Shown: in pieces, positions 40,427-49,854 of the stretch
Position numbering within the stretch: position 1 is the stretch's first letter
Layout: the number at the start of each line of letters is the position of its first letter
Notes under the pieces: generated by a model
Seen by the model: the letters and a program-made list of their open reading frames with translations, nothing else
What the model was told of the DNA's origin: nothing
The model's database searches: none
Program-made: the position numbers and the translations under genes
Origin: Solitalea koreensis
Lineage (GTDB): Bacteria; Bacteroidota; Bacteroidia; Sphingobacteriales; Sphingobacteriaceae
Direction of reading: 5' to 3'
NCBI RefSeq assembly: GCF_900182575.1
Contig: NZ_FXSZ01000001.1
Span: 637,160-701,159, forward strand
DNA: 64,000 nt

Positions 40427-41311
40427 ATGATAGAACTGCCGGTTGTTAAAGCCGAAAATAAAATAAAAAAACCAGACTGGTTGCGCGTGAAACTGCCTAC
40501 GGGCAAAGAATACGCACATGTTCGTTCATTGGTCGACAAGCATAAGTTACACACCATTTGTGAAAGTGGTAACTGCCCTAACATGGGTGAATGTTGGGGA
40601 GAAGGAACGGCTACATTTATGATTTTAGGTAATATTTGTACGCGTTCCTGTTCATTTTGCGCTGTGGCAACCGGCCGCCCGCTGGCTGTTGAATTGGATG
40701 AACCAGAGCGCGTAGCAACTTCCGTAGCACTTATGCAGGTAAAACACTGTGTAATTACTTCGGTTGACCGTGACGACCTGAAAGATGGTGGTTCTACCAT
40801 CTGGGCTGAAACGATCAATGCAATTCGTGCCAAAAGTCCGGAAACAACCATGGAAACACTGCTTCCTGACTTTAAAGGAATTTGGGAGAATTTGGAACGC
40901 GTATTAGCCGTTAAACCAGAAGTAGTTTCGCATAACATTGAAACCGTTCGCCGCCTTACCCGTGAAATCCGTATTCAAGCTAAATATGATCGTAGCTTGG
41001 AATGCCTTCGCCGTATTAATGCTGCTGGATTGCGTACCAAATCGGGCATTATGCTGGGCTTCGGAGAAACAGAAGAAGAAGTTTTTGAGGCGATGGACGA
41101 CCTTTTGGAAGCAGGTGTCCACATTTTAACTGTAGGCCAATACTTACAACCTACCAAAAACCATCACGCTATTATTGAGTTTATACACCCTGATCAGTTT
41201 GCTAAATACAAAGAGGTGGGTTTGCAGAAAGGATTTAAATATGTAGAAAGCGGTCCGCTGGTTCGATCATCATACCATGCTGAAAAGCATTTATTTCCTT
41301 TAAACAGCTAA
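40427..41311 (+). CDS. lipA: Lipoyl synthase
   Basis: Radical-SAM enzyme inserting two sulfurs into octanoyl chains on E2 subunits and GcvH. The 294-residue protein has the auxiliary-cluster CESGNCPNMGECWG (about 45-58) and the radical-SAM CTRSCSFC (about 73-80). The ending VRSSYHAEKHLF contains the family's conserved serine/arginine. It serves the PDH E2 encoded at 49855-51096. It is 3 bp ahead of an ECF sigma gene, so the regulon may link lipoate supply with a stress sigma factor. Identity is certain. Confidence 0.97.
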   Translation: MIELPVVKAENKIKKPDWLRVKLPTGKEYAHVRSLVDKHKLHTICESGNCPNMGECWGEGTATFMILGNICTRSCSFCAVATGRPLAVELDEPERVATSVALMQVKHCVITSVDRDDLKDGGSTIWAETINAIRAKSPETTMETLLPDFKGIWENLERVLAVKPEVVSHNIETVRRLTREIRIQAKYDRSLECLRRINAAGLRTKSGIMLGFGETEEEVFEAMDDLLEAGVHILTVGQYLQPTKNHHAIIEFIHPDQFAKYKEVGLQKGFKYVESGPLVRSSYHAEKHLFPLNS

Positions 41312-41314
41312 ACA

Positions 41315-41860
41315 TTGGCAAAAAGAGTAACACTATCCGAAGAAGAATTAGTGCGGGCTTTACACGCGAAGCAAAAAATTGCCATGGATGCATTGTATGC
41401 TATGTATTCGGCTGCTTTGTACGGTATCATCTCGCGAATTGTACAGGTAGATGAAGAAGCCGAAGATGTTTTGCAAGAGGTCTTTCTGAAAATATGGAAT
41501 AACGGCGCTTATTACGACAGCACAAAAGGTCGCTTGTTTACCTGGATGGCGAATATAGCCCGCAATCAGGCCATTGATAAAATTCGTTCCAAATCGTTTA
41601 AAAACGAGGTCAAAAACCAAGATCTTGAAGACAACGTAGATACCATAGATGTTTTTAAGAATTTATCAATGTCGCCCGATCATATTGGCCTTAAAGATCT
41701 TCTAAATAAACTGAAACCTGAGCACAAGATCGTAGTGGAACTTGTTTACTTCAATGGCTATAAACAGCAAGAAGTAGCAGATGAGCTTGACATTCCATTG
41801 GGAACGGTTAAAACCCGTTTGCGCATGGCTATACTAGAATTACGTAAATATTTTAATTGA
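41315..41860 (+). CDS. ECF-type RNA polymerase sigma factor (SigK-like)
   Basis: A 181-residue sigma-70 family factor with region 2 (AMDALYAMYSAALYGIISRIVQVDEEAEDVLQEVFLKIW, then FTWMANIARNQAIDKIR) and region 4 (LLNKLKPEHKIVVELVYFNGYKQQEVADELDIPLGTVKTRLR). It uses a TTG start at 41315, three bases past the lipA stop; the first in-frame ATG would remove region 2 residues. The next gene is its anti-sigma partner with a 7-bp gap. The pair resembles the SigK/RskA group, for which redox or membrane signals have been proposed. Confidence 0.94.
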   Translation: MAKRVTLSEEELVRALHAKQKIAMDALYAMYSAALYGIISRIVQVDEEAEDVLQEVFLKIWNNGAYYDSTKGRLFTWMANIARNQAIDKIRSKSFKNEVKNQDLEDNVDTIDVFKNLSMSPDHIGLKDLLNKLKPEHKIVVELVYFNGYKQQEVADELDIPLGTVKTRLRMAILELRKYFN

Positions 41861-41867
41861 TTTAGCG

Positions 41868-42647
41868 GTGGAAGTAAAAGAATACATAGAATCAGGCATA
41901 TTAGAAATGTATGTTTTCGGTGATCTAACAGCCGCCGAAGCAGCCAAAGTTCAAGCTATGGCCGTTGAACATCCTGAAATTGCTGCCGAACTCGCCAAAA
42001 TAGAAGAAACGCTTGAACAAGTATCCATGAAAATGGCCATTGAGCCAACTCCGGCCGTAAAGGAGCGAATAATGGCCAAAATTGAAGGCCCGCGCGCTGA
42101 AAAACCCGTAATTCCATTATATCCAACGCGCTTATTTGCCTACGGATTAGCTGCTTGCGTTACGTTATTACTCATCAGCAGTGTTGCCGCATTTACTTTT
42201 TGGGAAAAATGGAAAAACGCTGAAAGAGAATTGGTTGCAATGCGTGATGACAACAATAAAATTGTGGCTAACATGGCCTCGCTTCGTGAAGAATACACTC
42301 AGTACCAAGGCGTTTTACGTAAACCGACTTTTTTAAAGGTTCATTTAGAATCTACTCCTTCGTTTCCTGGAAATGAAATGATGGTTTATTGGGACAAACA
42401 ATCGAACCATGTAATGATTGATATGATGAAACTGCCTCAAAACGATGCCAACCATCAATATCAGCTTTGGGCTATTGTAGATGGAAAGCCGGTTGATGCT
42501 GGTGTTTTTGATGTTCAACCCGATAACTCAGGCATGCTCCAAATGAAAGATATAAACAATGCAGTAGCATTTGCGGTAACCCTTGAACCTAAAGGAGGAA
42601 GCGTAAACCCAACAATGGAGCAAATGTACGTGATGGGTAAAATATAA
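41868..42647 (+). CDS. Anti-sigma factor, RskA-like
   Basis: A 259-residue membrane anti-sigma factor beginning at a GTG. The N-terminal cytosolic sigma-binding part (ESGILEMYVFGDLTAAEAAKVQAMAVEHPEI, about 6-40) matches the anti-sigma-K domain and has no zinc HxxxCxxC motif. One membrane span lies at about 87-107 (LFAYGLAACVTLLLISSVAAF), followed by a coiled-coil-like stretch (about 110-140) and the extracytoplasmic RskA domain (HQYQLWAIVDGKPVDAGVFD, about 190-259). It is translated from the sigma transcript and would hold the sigma factor at the membrane until released by regulated proteolysis. Confidence 0.92.
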   Translation: MEVKEYIESGILEMYVFGDLTAAEAAKVQAMAVEHPEIAAELAKIEETLEQVSMKMAIEPTPAVKERIMAKIEGPRAEKPVIPLYPTRLFAYGLAACVTLLLISSVAAFTFWEKWKNAERELVAMRDDNNKIVANMASLREEYTQYQGVLRKPTFLKVHLESTPSFPGNEMMVYWDKQSNHVMIDMMKLPQNDANHQYQLWAIVDGKPVDAGVFDVQPDNSGMLQMKDINNAVAFAVTLEPKGGSVNPTMEQMYVMGKI

Positions 42648-42685
42648 ATGAATTACACGGGAAACTATTGATTACACGATACTGA

Positions 42686-42714
42686 AACGCTAACCTTTGG
42701 GTTGGCGTTTTTTG
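42686..42714 (+). terminator. Terminator after sigma/anti-sigma operon
   Basis: AACGCTAACC pairs with GGTTGGCGTT (one G-T wobble) around a TTTG loop, followed by T residues. It closes the lipA-sigma-anti-sigma unit. Confidence 0.88.
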
Positions 42715-42914
42715 TTCACCATCCTTTTTGCATAAGTCTAATCCTTTAATAGAGAATTATGAAACACTTTCAGAAATCTAAAAACCATTGAAAGCAAGCT
42801 TCATCTTACATTATCTTTTAGGATGAAAATTCTGTTTTGTAAAAATTTATACCTTTTTTAGTATAGTTAATTCAATATTCATCGATCTAACATTCTTAAA
42901 CCTAGATACATCTC

Positions 42915-45482
42915 ATGAGAAAATACAGCATTAGTTTAATGTTATGCACAGGTGTTTTATTTACGGCAAACGCACAAAAAATAGCATCAAACCTTAATTC
43001 AAAAGAAATTGGTGTTCAATGGGGATTGGTGGAGAATAGTTATAAAGGAATGCCGAAATATCTATCCGCTTTTGTTTTTACGAATACATCCACAAAAGAA
43101 ATTCCGGCAAAAGGCTGGAGCATCTATTTTAATTTACCAAGGGGTATTGATACTACTTTTGAACAGAAAGATTTTAAGGTAGAACACATTAACGGTGATT
43201 TAAATCGCATAAAACCTACCGCAAATTTTAAGGGAATAGCTCCAGGTCAATCGGTGCGATTTGAAATGATTGCCAATGATTGGTCGCTGAACAGTGCTGA
43301 CGCTCCATCGGGTTTATATTTAGTTTTTGACAATGAACCCAATAAAGGCATTCCGTTAACAAACTATAAAATTCTGCCTTCAACAGAAATTCGTCAATTA
43401 ACCCGAACTGCGGGAGATATTCTTCCGGTCTCGACAGCCGATGTTGTGTACAATACTAACAAGGCAATTGCCGATATCCAAGCCGAAAAACTCATAAAAA
43501 TATTTCCCACGCCGGTTGACTATCAGGAAAAACCAGGATCATTTAATTTAAAGTCGGACGTAACAATTGTTACTGATCCCGCTTTCAAAAAAGATGCGGC
43601 TTATTTATCAGCAGAACTACAAAAAGTAGTAGGTAAAAAACCGATAATTTCTCCTGCTGCAAAGACAAATTCCATTCAGTTGCGTCTGGGTAATATGGCC
43701 AATGAAGCCTATCAGTTGAATGTTGGCACCGAAGGAATCGTAATTACTGCGGCTACTTCCATTGGTATGTTTTATGGCATACAATCGTTAAAATCACTAT
43801 TACCGGCACAATCCTGGGCATTCGTTCAAAAATCGATTGCTGTTCCAGCGGTTGAAGTAAAAGATGCACCTCGATTTGCATGGCGTGCCTTTATGCTTGA
43901 TGTAGCCCGTAATTTTCAGCCGAAATCCGAAATCTTAAAAACTCTGGATCTATTGGCGCTTTACAAAATCAATGTGTTTCATTTTCATTTAACTGAAGAT
44001 GAAGGATGGAGAATTGAAATACCTGGCCTGCCCGAACTAACGGAAATTGGAGGAAAGCGCGGGCATCGGGATTTTGATAAAGCTCAACTGCCTCCATCGT
44101 TTGGCTCAGGCCCCGACAATAACAGTTCGGGAAGTGGGTATTATACAAAGGCTGATTTTATCGAAATATTAAAATATGCTACTGAACGACATATTAGGGT
44201 TATTCCAGAAATTGAAGGACCGGGTCACGCTCGTGCTGCAATTATTTCCATGCAGGTGCGGTATGATCGTTTGCTGAAAGCGGGTAAAAAAGAGGAGGCG
44301 GAAAATTATTTATTACGTGCAATAAACGATAAATCTGAACATCATTCCGTTCAAGGCTGGAATGATAATGTGATGGATGTTTCAATGCCCTCAACCTATA
44401 AATTTCTGGCTAAAGTGGTAGACGAACTTGTTTTGATGTATAAAGAAGCCGGCGCCCAGCTGGAAACGATTCACATGGGAGGCGATGAAGTTCCTGCCGG
44501 ATCTTGGGCGAAATCTCCGGCATTCGCAAAAATAAAGCAAGAGAACAGTGCTATAAAAACTACAGATGACTTATGGTACTATTTCTATGAAAATGTGAAT
44601 CAACTGCTCAAAACATATAACCTCTACTTATATGGATGGGAAGAGGTTGGCTTACGCAAAACAAGGGTCGATGCTCAAAAAATCACTATTCCTAATCCTG
44701 ATTTTGCAAATCAAAATATTCACTTGGATGTATGGAACAACGTTATCGGCTGGGGTTCGGAAGATTTAGCGTATAAGTTGGCAAATGCGGGTTACAAAGT
44801 TGTTTTATCACCGGTAAGTAACTTGTATTTTGATATGTCATATACTAAATCGTTCGACGAGCAAGGGTATTATTGGGGTGGTTTTGTCGATGTCGATAAA
44901 CTGTTTTCATTTATTCCGCTCGATTATTTGAAAAACATGAAACAGGATCGAATGGGCAATAAGTTGCCGGCTACTTTTCAAAACGACAAAGAAAAATTAA
45001 CGGATGTAGGCAAATCGAATATTGTTGGCATTCAAGGTTTGTTGTTCTCCGAAACAATTACTTCTACCGAAAGGATGGAATACATGATCCTTCCTAAGTT
45101 ATTAGGATTAGCAGAAAGAGCCTGGGCTAAAAATCCTGAATGGGCAACCGAAAAAGATGAAGTTAAAGCCGAAAGCCTGTATAGCCAATCATGGTCGCAG
45201 TTTATTAATGTGGTGAGCAAGCGTGAACTTCCTCGTTTGAATTATTATGCCGGAGGATTTAAATACCGGATACCAACTCCTGGCGTTATTGCCGAAAACG
45301 GAACAGTAAAAGCAAATGTGCAACTCCCTGGATTTGCTATCCGCTATACAACAAACGGATTAACACCTACCGTGAAAAGCCCCTTATATAAAGGCCCGAT
45401 CACTGAAAAAGGAAGTATAAAGCTATCTGTATTTGATGGAATAGGAAGAAGCAGTCGGGTAGAGGAAATTAAAAACAACTAG
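42915..45482 (+). CDS. Beta-N-acetylhexosaminidase, chitobiase-type GH20
   Basis: An 855-residue secreted glycosidase releasing terminal GlcNAc or GalNAc. Domains in order: signal peptide (1-20, ending TANAQ), carbohydrate-binding CHB_HEX-type domain (about 30-170), GH20b domain (about 195-320), GH20 catalytic barrel (about 325-770) with the acid/base pair in HMGGDEVPAGSW and the FHFHLTEDEGWRIEIPGL segment, and a C-terminal CHB_HEX_C-like Ig domain (about 785-850). This architecture is that of Serratia chitobiase. It faces a second GH20 gene, and together they probably degrade chitin or peptidoglycan-derived GlcNAc, feeding the nagB route. Confidence 0.95.
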   Translation: MRKYSISLMLCTGVLFTANAQKIASNLNSKEIGVQWGLVENSYKGMPKYLSAFVFTNTSTKEIPAKGWSIYFNLPRGIDTTFEQKDFKVEHINGDLNRIKPTANFKGIAPGQSVRFEMIANDWSLNSADAPSGLYLVFDNEPNKGIPLTNYKILPSTEIRQLTRTAGDILPVSTADVVYNTNKAIADIQAEKLIKIFPTPVDYQEKPGSFNLKSDVTIVTDPAFKKDAAYLSAELQKVVGKKPIISPAAKTNSIQLRLGNMANEAYQLNVGTEGIVITAATSIGMFYGIQSLKSLLPAQSWAFVQKSIAVPAVEVKDAPRFAWRAFMLDVARNFQPKSEILKTLDLLALYKINVFHFHLTEDEGWRIEIPGLPELTEIGGKRGHRDFDKAQLPPSFGSGPDNNSSGSGYYTKADFIEILKYATERHIRVIPEIEGPGHARAAIISMQVRYDRLLKAGKKEEAENYLLRAINDKSEHHSVQGWNDNVMDVSMPSTYKFLAKVVDELVLMYKEAGAQLETIHMGGDEVPAGSWAKSPAFAKIKQENSAIKTTDDLWYYFYENVNQLLKTYNLYLYGWEEVGLRKTRVDAQKITIPNPDFANQNIHLDVWNNVIGWGSEDLAYKLANAGYKVVLSPVSNLYFDMSYTKSFDEQGYYWGGFVDVDKLFSFIPLDYLKNMKQDRMGNKLPATFQNDKEKLTDVGKSNIVGIQGLLFSETITSTERMEYMILPKLLGLAERAWAKNPEWATEKDEVKAESLYSQSWSQFINVVSKRELPRLNYYAGGFKYRIPTPGVIAENGTVKANVQLPGFAIRYTTNGLTPTVKSPLYKGPITEKGSIKLSVFDGIGRSSRVEEIKNN

Positions 45483-45498
45483 AAATATTCATAAACAA

Positions 45499-45533
45499 AA
45501 CGGGCGACACGTATCATGTCGCCCGTTTTTATT
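45499..45533. terminator. Bidirectional terminator between GH20 genes
   Basis: ACGGGCGACA and TGTCGCCCGT make a perfect 10-bp stem with a 7-nt loop, flanked by A and T runs. It serves both convergent hexosaminidase genes. Confidence 0.93.
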
Positions 45534-45547
45534 TTTGTATAAAATGA

Positions 45548-47218
45548 TTATTTAGAAGGGGTAGCCTGATAGTCTTCTGCTAACACATGTTTAGCATAAT
45601 TAATATTTAGCATATCAAGTCGTTGACTTTGTTTTTTGAATCGAAGTATAAAGTTTGAATAGTCTTTTTTGTCTTTAGCGGTCCAAACAACTTCTGAAAG
45701 TGCAAGCGCACGTGGGTAAACCATATACTCAACTTGTTCTGTAGTCGGAATGTATTCAGTCCAAACGTTAGCTTGAGCTCCTTTAATATATTTAGCTTCT
45801 TCAGCGTTTAATTCCGTTGGAATAGGTTCATATGAATACACTCGGTCAAGTGGAAGGTATCCGCCAATGGCTAAAGGCTCATTTTGTTCAGGTTTTGCTT
45901 GGTAATGATCGAAATAGCAAAATTCACCTGGGGTCATGATGACATCGTGGTGCTGTTTTGCTGCCTCAATGCCTCCTTTAACCCCTCTCCACGACATAAC
46001 CGTAGCATCAGGAGCTAATCCTCCTTCTAATATTTCATCCCAACCTATGATTTTACGGCCCTTAGAATTGATGAATTTCTCCATTCGTTGGATGAAATAA
46101 CTTTGCAATTCATGTTCATCTTTCAAACCTTTTTCTTTGATCATCATTTGACAGTGATAGCAGTTTTTCCAACGCACCTTCGGACTTTCATCACCACCAA
46201 TATGGATGTATTTACTTGGGAAAAGAGCCATTACTTCGGTCAACACATTTTCAAGAAAAGTAAAGGTTTCTTCTTTCGGACAATAAACATCATTGAAAAC
46301 ACCCCAATGAGTAGCAACCTCATAAGGGCCACCGCTACAGCCTAATTGCGGATAAGCCGTTAATGCCGCCAAAGAGTGACCAGGCATTTCAATTTCCGGT
46401 ATAACGGTTATAAAACGATCTTGTGCATATTTAACAATTTCCTTTACTTCTTCTTGTGTATAAAAACCTTGGTATGGAGTATTGTCATATTTGCGATTAA
46501 GAATTGGAGTACCTGAACCAGTTCTTCCTACTGCGGTTTCTTTTCTCCATGAGCCAATACTGGTTAATTTAGGGTATTGTTTAATTTCTATTCTCCAGCC
46601 TTGATCTTCTGTTAAATGCCAATGAAAAGTATTGTATTTGTACAACGCGAGCATATCAATATATTTTTTGATAAACGCTGTAGGAAACATGTGGCGGCCA
46701 ACATCCAGGTGCATTCCGCGGTATTCAAAACGAGGAGCATCTTCAATATCAGCGCAAGGAACCACCCATTTTATGTTGCTAACAAGTTCTTTTTGTTCCA
46801 CTTCAGCTGGCAACAACTGACGAATGGTTTGAATTGCCAAAAAAGCACCGACAGGAGTTTTTGAACTTACGGTAATTTGGTTAGAAGCAATTTTGAGTCT
46901 ATATCCTTCCTTGTTCTTAATAGAGTTATCAAGGTTAAAAACAATACAATTAGAAGAAGCTTTCTTTGAGTAATTCAGTTTAATCCCTGTTGATGGCTGC
47001 AGTGTTTCAATTAAAAAGTCACTTGCCGTTTTGAGTGCAGGATCATTGCTTTTTAATGCAATTTTAGTTTTTGAATTAATTTCAAAAGCGCCGTTCTTAG
47101 CAACTAAACTTGCAGGCATTGGAATGAGGGGGTAGCGATCAGCATTTGTTTGAGCTTTACTTACGCTAAAATTGAGCGTAAGAATTGCTAAAAAAAGATA
47201 CAGAATTGTTTTTTTCAT
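45548..47218 (-). CDS. Beta-N-acetylhexosaminidase, GH20
   Basis: A 556-residue secreted GH20 enzyme. The signal peptide spans about 1-22 (ending SVSKAQ), followed by the GH20b domain (about 28-155) and the catalytic barrel (about 160-510) with TFHWHLTEDQGWRIEIKQYP, the IPEIEMPGH loop and the catalytic pair in HIGGDESPKVRWKNC. Unlike its convergent neighbour it lacks the N- and C-terminal carbohydrate-binding domains, so it is the short form typical of gut and soil Bacteroidota. Substrate could be chitooligosaccharide, glycoprotein glycans or muropeptide GlcNAc. Confidence 0.94.
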   Translation of the reverse strand: MKKTILYLFLAILTLNFSVSKAQTNADRYPLIPMPASLVAKNGAFEINSKTKIALKSNDPALKTASDFLIETLQPSTGIKLNYSKKASSNCIVFNLDNSIKNKEGYRLKIASNQITVSSKTPVGAFLAIQTIRQLLPAEVEQKELVSNIKWVVPCADIEDAPRFEYRGMHLDVGRHMFPTAFIKKYIDMLALYKYNTFHWHLTEDQGWRIEIKQYPKLTSIGSWRKETAVGRTGSGTPILNRKYDNTPYQGFYTQEEVKEIVKYAQDRFITVIPEIEMPGHSLAALTAYPQLGCSGGPYEVATHWGVFNDVYCPKEETFTFLENVLTEVMALFPSKYIHIGGDESPKVRWKNCYHCQMMIKEKGLKDEHELQSYFIQRMEKFINSKGRKIIGWDEILEGGLAPDATVMSWRGVKGGIEAAKQHHDVIMTPGEFCYFDHYQAKPEQNEPLAIGGYLPLDRVYSYEPIPTELNAEEAKYIKGAQANVWTEYIPTTEQVEYMVYPRALALSEVVWTAKDKKDYSNFILRFKKQSQRLDMLNINYAKHVLAEDYQATPSK

Positions 47219-47384
47219 AATTGAATCGTGATAAGTTTATGGATAACGTACATAAAAATTTGGAAAACAAGTTATCTTTTGAAGCTTGTTTTATGTTATT
47301 GTTAATCAAACATCAAATATGCTTAATTTTTTATTAAAACCTTCGCCTTTCCATTCTCATTTTAATGGAGTTAAGCTAGTTAAT

Positions 47385-47425
47385 AAAACAAAATGGCTAC
47401 TTGTTAGGGTAGCCATTTTGTTTTA
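47385..47425 (-). terminator. Terminator after DUF885 gene
   Basis: AACAAAATGGCTAC (47387-47400) pairs perfectly with GTAGCCATTTTGTT (47409-47422). A residues on the left give the U-tract for leftward transcription from the gene ending at 47443. Confidence 0.88.
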
Positions 47426-47442
47426 TAACGTTTTTTTTGTTT

Positions 47443-49221
47443 CTACTTTAGTGAGGCCGCCCAGGCTTCCATTTTCTGCTCAAATACATCTAATGGCAAG
47501 CAACCGTCTTTTAACACCTGATTATGGAATTCAGCAACATTAAACTTCTCGCCCATGCTATTTTCATATCGCGTTCTTAATTCTCTGATTTTTAACTGAC
47601 CAATTTTATAAGAAAGGGCCTGGCCCGGTATTGCCATATAACGTTCAATTTCGGCAATCGCTTCAGGTTCAGTGATGCGCTCATTATCTACCATGTACTG
47701 AATTGCTTTTTCACGTGACCATCCTTTTGTGTGCATGCCTACGTCTACCACTAAACGGATGCATCTGTGGATGGCATCAGTTAAATGTCCTAAATATTGA
47801 TAAGGATCTGTAAAAAGCCCTAACTCTTTACCGAGCGATTCTGCATAAAGGGCCCAGCCTTCGCCGTAAGCGCCGTACCAGCTAAAACGACGAAATTTTG
47901 GCAGGGAATCATTTTCTTGTTGTAAAGAGATTTGATAATGATGGCCCGGAATGGCTTCATGAAGGAAAAGCGTTTCCATACCGGTGTAGTTAAATTTGGT
48001 AGCATCAAGAATTGGTGTGTAGAAAATACCTGGACGTGACCCGTCTGACGAACCTTGGCTATACTCAGCCGATGAAGAAGCCGCTCGGAAGGCCTCTGTC
48101 TGCCGAATCTCAAATTTGGTTTTAGGCACATGATTGAACAACTTCTTTAACATAGGATCTTCTTTTGCTTTAATCGCCCAAAAAGCGTCGATTACTTCTT
48201 TGGGAGTTTTAAAAGGCATAAACTTCTTGTCGGTACTTACATAAGTAAAAAATGATTTCAAATCACCTTTATAACCAGTTTCATCCTTTATATTTTCCAT
48301 TTCTGTTCGCAAACGAGCTACTTCCTGCTCCCCTAACGTAAAAATTTCATCAGGAGTTTTATTGGTCGTAGTCCAATAGCGAATTAAGTAGTTATAGTAA
48401 TCCTTGCCATTTGGAATAGCATCGATACCAGTGCTGGTTCTTGATTTCGGCAAATATTCATTTTTCATGAAAGTAGCCAGCTTTTGATAAGTAGGAATAA
48501 TATCCTCTTTAATAGCCTTGGTGTAAGCTTCGGTAAGGCGTTTTTTATCGGCTTCTGAAAAGTCTTTCGGAAAATGATTTATTGGACCGTAGAATATGTT
48601 CTTTGTGACGTCGGACGTAACAATGGTCTCTAATTGAGGAATCACTTTAATAGTTAGCTTTTGTGGGAGAACATAACCTTTGGCAACCCCTGTTCTCATA
48701 TTGGCAATTGCAGTATCAGCCCAAACGTTAAAACTTTTAATACGACTAAGGAAATTGTCATAATCCTGAACGGTTTTAAACGGCTGATTGCCTTCACCTG
48801 AGCCTAATTGCGGCATGGTTAAATGCATGCTCCAAAACTGTTGAAGCGGCATGTACTCGGTATGGTATTTGTATCCATCCAAGTTCATTTGCATTTCACG
48901 CTTAAATACATCGTAACTTATTTTGTCATTTTCACTGAGTTTCTCGCGATCAAAAGTGTTTATAGAATCCAGATAGCGAGTGTAAAAGGAATGGGTTTGA
49001 GCTAGGTATTCACGACTTCCATCATTTGGCAATAGATCATTATAGCGATTATCACCGTTAGTAGTAGCCTCTAATGGGTAGAGTTTCATTCGGTCTTCCC
49101 AGTAGTTATTAAACATCTTGTTGATTTTGACAGAGGTATTGTCATCGCCACCACTCACAGGCGATTGTTTGCAGCCCCCAACAATTAGGGCCAAACAAAC
49201 GATTATTGAAAATTTATGCAT
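47443..49221 (-). CDS. DUF885 lipoprotein, putative metallopeptidase
   Basis: A 592-residue lipoprotein: MHKFSIIVCLALIVGGC is the signal, with the lipobox cysteine at residue 17. The body is the DUF885 family, which includes proteins with an M32-like gluzincin motif; here METLFLHEAIPGHHYQISLQ provides an HExxxxHH-type zinc site, and later EGWALYAESLGKELGLF supplies a likely third ligand glutamate. DUF885 proteins are common secreted or periplasmic putative carboxypeptidases in Bacteroidota. The surrounding helical scaffold gives no more specific clue. It is monocistronic. Confidence 0.9.
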   Translation of the reverse strand: MHKFSIIVCLALIVGGCKQSPVSGGDDNTSVKINKMFNNYWEDRMKLYPLEATTNGDNRYNDLLPNDGSREYLAQTHSFYTRYLDSINTFDREKLSENDKISYDVFKREMQMNLDGYKYHTEYMPLQQFWSMHLTMPQLGSGEGNQPFKTVQDYDNFLSRIKSFNVWADTAIANMRTGVAKGYVLPQKLTIKVIPQLETIVTSDVTKNIFYGPINHFPKDFSEADKKRLTEAYTKAIKEDIIPTYQKLATFMKNEYLPKSRTSTGIDAIPNGKDYYNYLIRYWTTTNKTPDEIFTLGEQEVARLRTEMENIKDETGYKGDLKSFFTYVSTDKKFMPFKTPKEVIDAFWAIKAKEDPMLKKLFNHVPKTKFEIRQTEAFRAASSSAEYSQGSSDGSRPGIFYTPILDATKFNYTGMETLFLHEAIPGHHYQISLQQENDSLPKFRRFSWYGAYGEGWALYAESLGKELGLFTDPYQYLGHLTDAIHRCIRLVVDVGMHTKGWSREKAIQYMVDNERITEPEAIAEIERYMAIPGQALSYKIGQLKIRELRTRYENSMGEKFNVAEFHNQVLKDGCLPLDVFEQKMEAWAASLK

Positions 49222-49389
49222 ACGTTTTAAAATTGTAAAATAAAGCTATAAAAAGTTCAGTATTGTTTAAATGAATTGCATTTTTAGGGAGCCTTTATTA
49301 AAGAGTTGAACTTCTAATCTTAAATATCTATTTATCGATAGAATAACTCTTCGTATTTATGGTTTGTTCGGTTAATTTAGCAATAATAT

Positions 49390-49767
49390 ATGACACCTAT
49401 TGATTCTAAAAAGCAAATACGCCTCATCTTTACGATGAAGGATATTTCAGCTCTTGAGCTGGAAAGTTGGTGCGATGAATTGCTTGTTCGGATTGCCGAC
49501 ATGGTATGTGAAGCCGGGCATAAGTTGCTTGCTATTAATTGTACGTTGGCTGAAATCCATGTTTTTATTGAAATGTTCAATGAACAGCATTTGAACGACT
49601 TAATTAATGAAATAAAAGAAACAAATATTAACTGGCTTAACAGAAAAACAGGTATTGAGGAAACCTTAGAATGGGAGTCTGGTTTTCAATCCGAATTATA
49701 TCCTGTCTCTCAAATGACCCGAATTATTAGCCAAATACATAACCTGAGGGGGACACGTCCTGTTTAG
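49390..49767 (+). CDS. IS200/IS605 TnpA-derived protein with altered HUH site
   Basis: A 125-residue intact ORF whose whole length parallels IS200-type Y1 transposases: RLIFTMKD at the start, GHKLLAIN then the HUH position, INEIKETNINWLNRK matching the usual DIKxxSSKWINEKK, then EWESGFQSELYPVSQ matching EWQEGxGAFSYSxSQ. The catalytic Tyr is kept (Y104). The metal-binding HUH motif, normally DHIHI, reads AEIHV: the first histidine is replaced by E55 and only H57 remains. The frame has no stop or shift and is followed by a strong terminator, so it looks maintained rather than decayed. It may be a domesticated DNA-binding relic; no terminal hairpins of an IS were found around it. Confidence 0.72.
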   Translation: MTPIDSKKQIRLIFTMKDISALELESWCDELLVRIADMVCEAGHKLLAINCTLAEIHVFIEMFNEQHLNDLINEIKETNINWLNRKTGIEETLEWESGFQSELYPVSQMTRIISQIHNLRGTRPV

Positions 49768-49793
49768 TAAAAAATGATTATAGTAGATCCCAT

Positions 49794-49838
49794 AAAGCAA
49801 AAGCCCCGAGCTGTAAACAGTTCGGGGCTTTTGCTTTA
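49794..49838. terminator. Bidirectional terminator
   Basis: AAAGCAAAAGCCCCGA pairs with TCGGGGCTTTTGCTTT around a 12-nt loop. It lies between the TnpA-like gene and the convergent pdhC gene, and is one of the strongest hairpins in the window. Confidence 0.94.
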
Positions 49839-49854
49839 TTTAATTATCGTTAGA

